Under the pieces are notes generated by a model, which searched no databases, had not been told where the DNA came from, and worked only from the letters and a program-made list of their open reading frames with translations. This document shows positions 51,166 through 58,974 of a stretch of DNA of 64,000 nt, piece by piece (position 1 is the first letter of the stretch; each line of letters begins with the position of its first letter). The stretch is from Micavibrio sp. UBA7657 (GTDB lineage Bacteria; Pseudomonadota; Alphaproteobacteria; Micavibrionales; Micavibrionaceae): the NCBI GenBank assembly GCA_002483465.1, contig DLHX01000008.1:116531-180530 (forward strand). The letters are read 5' to 3'. Position numbers and translations under genes: made by a program.

Positions 51166-53208
51166 TTATCCCCCCTGCCCTGCGCGGAACACAAACCACG
51201 ACAGCAGCGAAATTACCGCGATCATCATCACGAATGCATATTGATAGATAAAGCCTGTCTGGAAGCGGCTGAACATTTTGGCTGTGGCGCCGGACGCCAC
51301 CGCCCCGCCATCTGGGCCAAAGCGGTCGATAATTTTGCGGTCGGCTTTGGTGAATATACGGCCCAGGCCGAATGCCCTGCGCACAAACAGGTAGTCGTAA
51401 ATTTCGTCGAAATACCATTTGTTGAAGCTGAGCGCATGCAGCGCAGGAACAGCGTGGCGCACTTTCTCCGGCACACCCGGCCCTGTCATATAAATCAGAT
51501 AAGCCATGAAGATCCCGAGCAAACCGGCCACAAGCGGCGAAAATTTAACCCATTTCGGCGCATGGTGCGCGGCTTGAAGCGAGTCATTCTCGTCAAGCAC
51601 AAGGATGCTATCGCCCCAGAAAGACTGGCGCGACCAGACACCTTCTTCTCCGCCAGCCTCATGCGTCACAACTTCCGGCTCGTCATGAGCAGCCTGTTCT
51701 TCATGGCCGACGCTGACTTCATTATGCGCAGCAGCCTTCTCACCACCAACGAACGGCTCGTAGAAGAACGCGCCCGAGAACACCGCACCCATCGCGAGAA
51801 TGAAAAGCGGAACCAGCATGACGCTCGGCGATTCATGGACATGGTCCTGCACGTCCTGTGACGAGCGGGATTTCCCATGGAACGTCATGATAATAAGACG
51901 CCAGCTGTAGAACGATGTCATGAGCGCAGCCGCCAGCGACATCCAGAACGCAAGCTGGCCGCTCCAGTTATTCGCAGCATATGCGGCTTCCATCACGATA
52001 TCTTTCGAATAAAATCCGGCAAACGGCGGAATACCGGCAAGGGCCAGCGATCCCGTCCACATCATGACGTAAGTAAACGGTATTTTCTTCCAGAGCCCGC
52101 CCATCTTGCGCATATCCTGCTCATCCGACATCGCGTGAATGACGGAACCGGCGGAGAGGAACAACAGCGCCTTGAAGAACGCGTGCGTCATCAGGTGGAA
52201 AATCGCCGCGCTATAGGCCGAAACACCGAGCGCGAAGAACATGTAACCAAGCTGCGACATCGTCGAATAGGCGATCACACGCTTGATATCGAACTGTGTG
52301 ATACCGATGGTCGCAGCGATAAAGGCCGTGGCAGTACCGACAAGCGTAATCATAATGCGTATTTCCGGCGCGTATTCGAACAGCGGCGACAGGCGCGCCA
52401 GCAGGAACACGCCCGCCGTGACCATCGTCGCGGCATGGATGAGCGCTGAAACCGGCGTCGGGCCTTCCATCGCGTCCGGCAACCAGGTGTGGAGCAAAAT
52501 CTGCGCCGACTTACCCATCGAGCCGATAAACAGCAGCAAACAAATCGCCGTCATCGCGTGCAGATGCTGACCGAATAGCACGAAATCCGTATCTGCATAT
52601 TTCGGCGCTTCGGCAAAAATCACGTCGAAATTGATTGAGCCAAATACCGCGAAACAACCCATCATCCCCAGCGCAAGCGTCAGGTCGCCCACGCGGTTAA
52701 CAACGAATGCCTTCTGCGCCGCCGCATTTGCGGAATGTTTGTGATGCCAGAACCCGATAAGCAGGTAAGACGCCAGACCCACGCCTTCCCAGCCGAAGAA
52801 AAGCTGGAGGAGATTATCCGCCGTCACCAGCATCAGCATCGCGAAGGTAAACAGGTTCAGGTACGACATGAAACGGATCTGGTGATCGTCATGGCTCATA
52901 TAACCGACGGAATAAACATGCACGCAGGTCGAAACGATATTGATGACGCACATCATCACGACCGTCAGCTGGTCAATCCGCAGCGCCCAGTTCACCGACA
53001 ACTCGCCCGACGTCAGCCAGTTCGCTAGAACGGTTGTATACGGCGCGTGCTGGAGATTGACGGCGTAGAATAAATAAATCGACGCGGCAGCGGCGGCGAA
53101 CATCGCGCCACACGTAATGACGATAGAAGGCCATTTGCCCATCTTCGTTCCGAAGATGCCGGTGATGATAAAACCGATGAGCGGGGCGAAGACGGCGATA
53201 AATTCCAT
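51166..53208 (-). CDS. nuoL: NADH-quinone oxidoreductase subunit L
   Basis: Distal antiporter-like subunit of complex I, with the long lateral helix at its C-terminus. The 680 residues are slightly over the usual 620-660. Motifs: FFGWEGVGLASYLLIGFW, QILLHTWLPDAMEGPTPVSALIHAATMVTAGVFLLARL, DIKRVIAYSTMSQLGYMFFALG and HAFFKALLFLSAGSVIHA. The excess length is a His/Glu/Ala-rich loop at about residues 480-545 (for example EKAAAHNEVSVGHEEQAAHDE) between helices near the C-terminus. The FNKWYFDEIYDYLFVRRAFG region of the lateral helix is present. Confidence 0.97.
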   Translation of the reverse strand: MEFIAVFAPLIGFIITGIFGTKMGKWPSIVITCGAMFAAAAASIYLFYAVNLQHAPYTTVLANWLTSGELSVNWALRIDQLTVVMMCVINIVSTCVHVYSVGYMSHDDHQIRFMSYLNLFTFAMLMLVTADNLLQLFFGWEGVGLASYLLIGFWHHKHSANAAAQKAFVVNRVGDLTLALGMMGCFAVFGSINFDVIFAEAPKYADTDFVLFGQHLHAMTAICLLLFIGSMGKSAQILLHTWLPDAMEGPTPVSALIHAATMVTAGVFLLARLSPLFEYAPEIRIMITLVGTATAFIAATIGITQFDIKRVIAYSTMSQLGYMFFALGVSAYSAAIFHLMTHAFFKALLFLSAGSVIHAMSDEQDMRKMGGLWKKIPFTYVMMWTGSLALAGIPPFAGFYSKDIVMEAAYAANNWSGQLAFWMSLAAALMTSFYSWRLIIMTFHGKSRSSQDVQDHVHESPSVMLVPLFILAMGAVFSGAFFYEPFVGGEKAAAHNEVSVGHEEQAAHDEPEVVTHEAGGEEGVWSRQSFWGDSILVLDENDSLQAAHHAPKWVKFSPLVAGLLGIFMAYLIYMTGPGVPEKVRHAVPALHALSFNKWYFDEIYDYLFVRRAFGLGRIFTKADRKIIDRFGPDGGAVASGATAKMFSRFQTGFIYQYAFVMMIAVISLLSWFVFRAGQGG

Positions 53209-53211
53209 GCG

Positions 53212-53520
53212 CTAGCCCTTCATATCCGAAATGTCTTCCACGGCAATTGAGCCTTTCATGCGGAAGAATGTGACAAGAATAGCAAGGCCGATAGCGGCTT
53301 CAGCGGCGGCAACCGTAAGAATAAACATCGTGAACACCTGTCCGGCAAGATCGCCAAGGAATGACGAAAACGCGACGAAATTAATATTCACCGCGAGCAG
53401 CATCAACTCGATGGACATCAGAATAATGATCATGTTTTTTCGGTTCAGGAAAATACCGAACACGCCGATGGTGAACAACAGCGCAGCCAAAGTCAGGTAA
53501 TGCTCAAGACCTATCGTCAT
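53212..53520 (-). CDS. nuoK: NADH-quinone oxidoreductase subunit K
   Basis: Small three-helix membrane subunit with two glutamates of the proton path: SIELMLLAVNINFVAFS (TM2) and VAAAEAAIGLAILVTFFR (TM3). The 102 residues are the normal length. It overlaps nuoJ by 4 bases (ATGA) and ends in TAG. Confidence 0.97.
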   Translation of the reverse strand: MTIGLEHYLTLAALLFTIGVFGIFLNRKNMIIILMSIELMLLAVNINFVAFSSFLGDLAGQVFTMFILTVAAAEAAIGLAILVTFFRMKGSIAVEDISDMKG

Positions 53521-54131
53521 GCGCCCGACCCCGTTTCGACTTTCCTGATTTCAAGCACATCGGAAGCTTTGCGCGCCTGTTGGTCGGCGACCGATTGCTT
53601 GCGTACGCCGGGACGCGAACGGTGCGTCAGTACAATCGCGCCGATCATCGCGACAAACAAAATCAAACCCGCCAGCTGGAACGGGAAAATATAATCCGTG
53701 TAAAGCACCTGCCCCAGCGCCTCGGTGTTGGTCAGGCCTTCAAACTTCTCGACGGGCGCAGCGCGGTTATCGAGTGTCTCGGGCGCAAAACCCCAGACCG
53801 AATAAACTAGGATAAGTTCGCTGAGCAATATCGCGCCAATCACGAGGCCAATGGGCACATACTGCATCGCGCCCTTCCGCAAATCGGCAAAACTGACATC
53901 CAGCATCATGACAACGAACAGGAACAAAACCGCTACCGCGCCGACGTACACGATGATCAAAATCATCGCGATGAATTCCGCACCCAGCAGCACGAACAAA
54001 CCCGCCGCGTTAAAAAACCCGAGAATGAGGAAAAGAACGGAATGAACGGGATTCCTGACGGTGATGACGAGCAGCGCGCTCAGGGTCAAAATACCGGCCA
54101 GGGCGTAAAAGGCGAGCGCCTCGATGATCAT
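53517..54131 (-). CDS. nuoJ: NADH-quinone oxidoreductase subunit J
   Basis: Five-helix membrane subunit of complex I. The 204 residues show AFYALAGILTLSALLVI, NPVHSVLFLILGFFNAAGLFVLLGAEFIAMILIIVYVGAVAVLFLFVVMML split over three helices, and a polar C-terminal tail (RPGVRKQSVADQQARKASDV). A 97-base gap separates it from nuoI. That gap holds a small stem (GTCC-CTGAAA-GGAC) and a short palindrome (GAGTTAATAACTC) but no clear promoter. Confidence 0.96.
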   Translation of the reverse strand: MIIEALAFYALAGILTLSALLVITVRNPVHSVLFLILGFFNAAGLFVLLGAEFIAMILIIVYVGAVAVLFLFVVMMLDVSFADLRKGAMQYVPIGLVIGAILLSELILVYSVWGFAPETLDNRAAPVEKFEGLTNTEALGQVLYTDYIFPFQLAGLILFVAMIGAIVLTHRSRPGVRKQSVADQQARKASDVLEIRKVETGSGA

Positions 54132-54228
54132 GGTTTTTCTCTGTTACCAAAAAGGCTTTTAGGCTGTTCTTTTCTAGTCCTTTCAGGGACTTCCTGCAAG
54201 GCCGGATCTCGAGTTATTAACTCAACTT

Positions 54229-54711
54229 TTAGCGGTAAGGCGCGTCAGCGGCGAGGTTAGAGGCAATCTGCGCTTCCCAGCGGTCGCCGTTCGCGAGCAG
54301 ACGGTCTTTGTTATAATAAAGCTCTTCGCGGGTTTCCGTAGCAAATTCAAAATTCGGCCCTTCCACGATAGCATCCACCGGGCACGCTTCCGCGCACAAC
54401 CCGCAATAGATGCATTTTGTCATATCAATGTCATAACGCGTCGTCCGGCGGGAGCCGTCTTCGCGCGCCTCGGCTTCAATGGTGATCGCCAGTGCCGGGC
54501 AGATCGCTTCGCATAATTTACAGGCAATGCAGCGCTCCTCCCCGTTCGGGTAACGGCGCAAGGCGTGTTCGCCCCGGAAGCGCGGCGAGATAGGACCTTT
54601 TTCATAGGGGTAATTGATCGTGACGCGCGGGACAAAGAACATGTATTTCAGGGTCAGCAAAAACCCCTTCACAATCTCGGTCAGCAAAAACGCGCGTGCA
54701 AAATTATCCAT
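54229..54711 (-). CDS. nuoI: NADH-quinone oxidoreductase subunit I
   Basis: Carries clusters N6a and N6b in the connecting arm of complex I. The 160 residues hold two ferredoxin-type motifs, CIACKLCEAICPALAI and CIYCGLCAEACPVDAIVEG, and the typical HALRRYPNGEERCI lead-in and NFEFATETREELYYNKDRLL tail. A small unknown membrane-protein gene lies between it and nuoH, 15 bases upstream. Confidence 0.97.
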   Translation of the reverse strand: MDNFARAFLLTEIVKGFLLTLKYMFFVPRVTINYPYEKGPISPRFRGEHALRRYPNGEERCIACKLCEAICPALAITIEAEAREDGSRRTTRYDIDMTKCIYCGLCAEACPVDAIVEGPNFEFATETREELYYNKDRLLANGDRWEAQIASNLAADAPYR

Positions 54712-54726
54712 TATAAAAAACTTCTT

Positions 54727-55038
54727 CTATTTAATGTAATACCAAATCAGTGGATACAATGTAAGCCATGCTACAAGCGCAAGACACCCTGCTGGAACTG
54801 TCAGAAAGAGTATAAGCACCAAAAAAATGTAATATAAATGTAAGAACTCTCCAATATTAAACCCAAGAAATAAACATTCCATGGGCATACCTTCATTTAC
54901 GTTACAGCCCAATAAATTTACTAAAAAATTAGACAAAAAATACAAAAGCACTGGCATGCATGTGCTAATAAAAATAATCAAAGATATTCGAAAATATGCT
55001 TTGACTGAGAAATCTTTATACTCAAAAAATCCAGCCAC
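54727..55038 (-). CDS. Small AT-rich membrane protein inserted between nuoH and nuoI
   Basis: The 103-residue product starts at GTG (55036-55038), 4 bases after the nuoH stop, with GGGGTGA as a likely ribosome site that overlaps that stop. Two to three membrane helices are seen (about 14-41, 60-84 and 84-101), joined by a short loop with two cysteines (LLGCNVNEGMPMECLF). Base composition is much richer in A and T than the nuo genes on either side. I recognise no family, and it is not a standard complex I subunit. It could be an acquired cargo gene, or a lineage-specific factor using the operon promoter. Confidence 0.62.
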   Translation of the reverse strand: MAGFFEYKDFSVKAYFRISLIIFISTCMPVLLYFLSNFLVNLLGCNVNEGMPMECLFLGFNIGEFLHLYYIFLVLILFLTVPAGCLALVAWLTLYPLIWYYIK

Positions 55039-55042
55039 TTAA

Positions 55043-56053
55043 TCACCCCGGCAATGCGTCAAAGGCCAAAAGAATTCCGGCCGTCAGCACAACCCATATC
55101 AGTGTAAATGGCAGGAATACTTTCCAGCCGAGACGCATAAGTTGATCGTAACGGAAGCGCGGCAACGTCGCCCGCGACCAGATGAAGAAGAACAGCACAG
55201 CAGAGGTTTTCAGCGCAAACCAGATAATGCCCGGAACAAAACCAAGGAAATCCATCCCGAACGGCGGCAGCCAGCCACCAAGGAACAGCACGGTCGTCAT
55301 GGCGCTCATCAAAATCATGTTCGCGTATTCGCCGAGGAAAAATAATGCGAACGCCATCGCCGAATATTCAACCATGAACCCGCCCGTGATTTCAGATTCA
55401 CCTTCCGGCAGGTCGAACGGCGCGCGGTTGCATTCCGCCAGAATGGAAATCAGAAAAACAATCAGCATCGGGAACAGCAGCGCCTGCATCCACACCGGGC
55501 GCTCAGCCAGGACGATCTCCTGCAGATTGAGCGAACCCGTGCAAATCAGCACGCAAACGATGATCAAACCCATCGAAACTTCATAGGAAACCATTTGCGA
55601 AGCCGAGCGCAGGCCGCCGAGAAACGCGTAACGCGAATTCGACGCCCATCCGGCCATGATCACGCCGTAAACCCCCATCGACGAAACAGCAAACAGGTAA
55701 AGAATGCCGACGTTGATATTCGCCAGCACCCAGTCGCGGTCGAACGGTATGACTGCCCACGCCATCAGCGACAGCGCGAACAAAATTATCGGCGCCAGCA
55801 GGAACACCACACGACTGGCCTGCGACGGGATAACGGTTTCCTTCGAGAATAATTTCAGACCGTCGGCAATCGGCTGGAGCAATCCAAACGGCCCGACCGT
55901 GATCGGCCCCTGCCGCCGCTGCATCGCGCCAAGGACTTTTCGCTCGGCATAGGTCAGATACGCAACACTCAAGAGCACACCGACGATGATCAGGACGATA
56001 TATAGCAGCGTCCAAGCCGTCCAGATTCCATATGTGTTCCAGAGTTCCAGCAC
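55043..56053 (-). CDS. nuoH: NADH-quinone oxidoreductase subunit H
   Basis: Membrane subunit lining the quinone-binding chamber. The 336 residues have eight helices with AYLTYAERKVLGAMQRRQGP, GPFGLLQPIADGLKLFSKETVIPSQA, GGLRSASQMVSYEVSMGL, ECNRAPFDLPEGESEITGGFMVEYSAMAFALFFLGEYANM and RATLPRFRYDQLMRLGWKVFLP. It starts immediately after the end of the pyrophosphohydrolase gene, with no gap. Confidence 0.97.
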   Translation of the reverse strand: MLELWNTYGIWTAWTLLYIVLIIVGVLLSVAYLTYAERKVLGAMQRRQGPITVGPFGLLQPIADGLKLFSKETVIPSQASRVVFLLAPIILFALSLMAWAVIPFDRDWVLANINVGILYLFAVSSMGVYGVIMAGWASNSRYAFLGGLRSASQMVSYEVSMGLIIVCVLICTGSLNLQEIVLAERPVWMQALLFPMLIVFLISILAECNRAPFDLPEGESEITGGFMVEYSAMAFALFFLGEYANMILMSAMTTVLFLGGWLPPFGMDFLGFVPGIIWFALKTSAVLFFFIWSRATLPRFRYDQLMRLGWKVFLPFTLIWVVLTAGILLAFDALPG

Positions 56054-56458
56054 TTACGCCGCCTTCTTGCTCTTTATAAATTGTGACATGTCGGGCACAA
56101 AATAATTCGGACCCTTCATAACCTTGCCATCGCTCTCGCGGCGAATGGGTTTACCATCTTCGCCGAGCTTACTCATGTTCGAGCGGTGCACTTCCGCGAA
56201 CGCAATCTCTTTGACATCATGCAGGCCGAATGACAAAAACGCGCCATCCAGCACATATTGAAGGTCGATCAAGGCATCGAGCGTCTCAACAATGTCGTTA
56301 TTCTTCAACGCTTCCTGCAGCTCTTCCAGCTCTTCCGCAATCAAATTGATACGAAGATCGTTCGTTTTCTGATCGGAAATATTCGGCACGCTTTCTACGG
56401 GCAAGCCGTAAGTCTCATGAAATTCCCTGACCTGCTCCAATGTCGATCTTTTCATCAC
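56054..56458 (-). CDS. MazG-like (PRA-PH superfamily) nucleotide pyrophosphohydrolase
   Basis: The 134-residue all-helical protein has the metal-binding acidic pattern of the all-alpha NTP pyrophosphatases: EELEELQEAL (Glu42-Glu49) and ETLDALIDLQYVLDG (Glu58, Asp61, Asp65). The C-terminal HRSNMSKLGEDGKPI ... KGPNYFVPDM region is shared by a phage- and bacteria-borne subfamily. Such enzymes clean up non-canonical or excess (d)NTPs, releasing pyrophosphate; the exact substrate is not known. It is embedded in the nuo operon, overlapping the gene before it by 4 bases and touching nuoH. It is not part of complex I in any described organism that I know of. Confidence 0.85.
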   Translation of the reverse strand: MMKRSTLEQVREFHETYGLPVESVPNISDQKTNDLRINLIAEELEELQEALKNNDIVETLDALIDLQYVLDGAFLSFGLHDVKEIAFAEVHRSNMSKLGEDGKPIRRESDGKVMKGPNYFVPDMSQFIKSKKAA

Positions 56459-56835
56459 GGCGCCCTTCTGTTCATAAACATGTAACCACCCGCATAAGTG
56501 AATGGCACCACCAGCGCAAACGATGCAATGTTGTACCAGATCGGGAACTGGGAAAAGAAAGCCAGGACAGCACCAATGACTATAATAACGACACTCAGCG
56601 CGATGACGTTAAACACAGGCTCCTGCTGCGCACTCCGCGCCGTCACATAACCACCCGCCAAAGCGCCCAACAGGCCAATCCCAAGCGAAACGATTAATGG
56701 AAGAGAAGTAACCGGCTCCTTGCTGATTACACCGATATAACCAACGATGAAACTCGCGACCAAACCCAGCAGCAGGCTGAACACTATATCGGCGCCAAAA
56801 CCTTTCAAAACGGCAATGACATCGAGCCCGTTCAT
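56455..56835 (-). CDS. Four-helix membrane protein inserted between nuoG and nuoH
   Basis: The 126-residue product has four membrane segments (about 16-37, 45-65, 75-95 and 100-120), with small loops and a Gly/Ala-rich second helix (LGIGLLGALAGGYVTA). I do not recognise a family. It overlaps nuoG by 4 bases at its start and the pyrophosphohydrolase by 4 at its end, so all three are translationally coupled. Its composition is close to that of the nuo genes, so it has been there for some time or was gained from a similar genome. Confidence 0.72.
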   Translation of the reverse strand: MNGLDVIAVLKGFGADIVFSLLLGLVASFIVGYIGVISKEPVTSLPLIVSLGIGLLGALAGGYVTARSAQQEPVFNVIALSVVIIVIGAVLAFFSQFPIWYNIASFALVVPFTYAGGYMFMNRRAP

Positions 56836-58886
56836 TCCGCCGCCTCCGCAAATTGTTCTTTTTCAAGGAACGAAGCCGAACACTTACGCATTGTTTCGGA
56901 CGCACGGCAGATCGCATTCGTGAGATAGAAATTTCTGACGGGCGAGCGGAAAGACTCTTTCTGATGCTTACCCTTCTCGCCGAACTCGGCCCATTTCGCC
57001 GGCTTGATCACATTGATATCAACCAGATGCGGCCATTCATGCGCGATGCGCTGGCGAAGTTGCACGCTTGTATCATAAGCAAGCTTGACGCCCAGATGCG
57101 CCGACAAAGCGCGGATAATCTTCCAGTCCTCGCGCGCCTCGCCCGGCGTTGACGCAGCACGTTTCGCAAGTTGCGGACGCCCTTCGGTGTTCACGTAGAT
57201 AGCGTCTTTCTCAGTGTAAGCCGCACCGGGCAGAACGATATCAGCCCGCGCCGCGCCATGGTCACCATGGTGCCCCTGGTAAATCACAAATGTCTGCCAG
57301 CCGATCTGCGACCGCGCATCGAATTCATCGGCGCCGAGAAGATAAAGCATCTTGATCGTGCCGTTCTTCGTGCCCTCGAGAATTTCGTGGAAGTTCTTGC
57401 CCTTTTTCTGCGGCACGAACCCGGCTTCCAATGCGCCGACGCGACTCGCCGCCCGGTGCAGGATGTTAAATCCGTTCCAACCGTCTTTCACAACGCCCGA
57501 TTTTACCGCGATCTCGCGCAAGGCATGATGCACCGCTACGCCGTCTTCACGCATGAAAGCACCGCTGCCGACAATCATCATCGGCTTCTCGGCCTTGCCG
57601 AAGAACATGCGCGACTTTTCAACTGCGTCCGGCCCATTACCTAGATGCTCGTATGGATAAGTCAGGTCAGCAGCTTCGCCGACAACAGCGACTTTAATCC
57701 GCTTCTCCAGATACATCTTACGGATGCGGGCATTGACCAGCGTTGCTTCCCAACGCGGGTTGGTCCCCACCAGCAAAATCGCATCCGCCTGCTCGATCCC
57801 GGCAATCGTCGAATTGAACAGATAACCGGAACGTTCATTCACATCGAACGACGAACCATCCGTCCGGCAATCCATGTTCGGCGAACCGAGATAGGTCAGG
57901 AAATCTTTCAACGCCACGATGGATTCTAAATCGGCCATATCGCCGACCAGTCCTGCACTCTCGACACCGCGCACGCCTTTCATCCGTGCGGCAATTGTTG
58001 CAAACGCTTCATCCCATGTCGCTTCGATCAGCTTGCCGCTCTTCTCGTCTCTTATATAAGGACGGTCAATGCGCCCGCGCTGCAACCCGTCATAAGCAAA
58101 ACGCGTACGGTCGTCGATCCATTCTTCGTTAATATCTTCATGCAGGCGCGGCAGCACACGCATCACTTCGCGCCCGCGCACATCAACGCGAATGTTCGAG
58201 CCCAGCGCATCATGAACGTCGATCGTTTCCGTCTTGCGCAATTCCCACGCCCGCGCCTTGAAAGCGTAAGGCTTGGACGTCAACGCGCCAACCGGGCAGA
58301 CATCAATCAGATTTCCCGAAAGCTCGGTCTTCACCAGCTGGTCGATAAACGTGCCGATCTCGGCTTCCTCGCCGCGGTGGAACTGCCCCAGAACAGGCGT
58401 CCCCGCCACCTCTTCCGCAAAACGAACACAACGCGTGCAATTGATACAGCGGTTCATCGAGGTCTTGATCAGCGGCCCGAGTTCCTTGTCTGGAACGGCA
58501 CGCTTGTTCTCATAAAAGCGCGACCTATCAAATCCATACGCCATCGCCTGGTCCTGCAGGTCGCACTCGCCGCCCTGGTCGCAGATCGGGCAATCGAGCG
58601 GATGGTTGATGAGGAGCATCTCCATCACTCCCTTGCGGGCCTTTTTCACCATGTCGGATTCGGTGTGGACGATCATCCCGTCGCCGCATGCCATGGCGCA
58701 GCTTGCCACAGGCTTGGGCGGGCCGCCCTCAACCTGCACGAGGCACATCCGGCAATTCGCCGGGACTGAAAGCTTGTCATGGTAGCAAAAGCGGGGAATC
58801 TCGACGCCCAATTGCTCGGCGGCCTGAAGGATGCTGGTTCCTTTTTCGACTTCAATCTCTATGCCGTTGATCGTGAGTTTGGGCAT
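56832..58886 (-). CDS. nuoG: NADH-quinone oxidoreductase subunit G
   Basis: Large iron-sulfur subunit of the peripheral arm. The 684 residues begin with a [2Fe-2S] domain (RFCYHDKLSVPANCRMCLVQ ending CAMACG). The His-Cys cluster follows (NHPLDCPICDQGGECDLQDQAM), then the [4Fe-4S] motifs NRCINCTRCVRFAEEVAG and the molybdopterin-oxidoreductase-like domain without Mo ligands. The length fits the alphaproteobacterial type. It is separated from nuoF by the opposing purL-purQ pair. Its promoter must therefore lie in the 88-base gap at 58887-58974, shared with purL. Confidence 0.96.
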   Translation of the reverse strand: MPKLTINGIEIEVEKGTSILQAAEQLGVEIPRFCYHDKLSVPANCRMCLVQVEGGPPKPVASCAMACGDGMIVHTESDMVKKARKGVMEMLLINHPLDCPICDQGGECDLQDQAMAYGFDRSRFYENKRAVPDKELGPLIKTSMNRCINCTRCVRFAEEVAGTPVLGQFHRGEEAEIGTFIDQLVKTELSGNLIDVCPVGALTSKPYAFKARAWELRKTETIDVHDALGSNIRVDVRGREVMRVLPRLHEDINEEWIDDRTRFAYDGLQRGRIDRPYIRDEKSGKLIEATWDEAFATIAARMKGVRGVESAGLVGDMADLESIVALKDFLTYLGSPNMDCRTDGSSFDVNERSGYLFNSTIAGIEQADAILLVGTNPRWEATLVNARIRKMYLEKRIKVAVVGEAADLTYPYEHLGNGPDAVEKSRMFFGKAEKPMMIVGSGAFMREDGVAVHHALREIAVKSGVVKDGWNGFNILHRAASRVGALEAGFVPQKKGKNFHEILEGTKNGTIKMLYLLGADEFDARSQIGWQTFVIYQGHHGDHGAARADIVLPGAAYTEKDAIYVNTEGRPQLAKRAASTPGEAREDWKIIRALSAHLGVKLAYDTSVQLRQRIAHEWPHLVDINVIKPAKWAEFGEKGKHQKESFRSPVRNFYLTNAICRASETMRKCSASFLEKEQFAEAAE

Positions 58887-58974
58887 GCTGCCGTTTACAT
58901 TATGTTATTGAAGTGGAACCCGCTTTACTGTTTAATCCGGGCCACGTGGAATATCAACACCGGAAATAGAATAT

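Noticed and set aside
51877..52449. Plus-strand frame of 190 codons opposite nuoL
   Set aside because: Antisense shadow, Arg/His-rich, no start context; NuoL motifs are clear on the minus strand.
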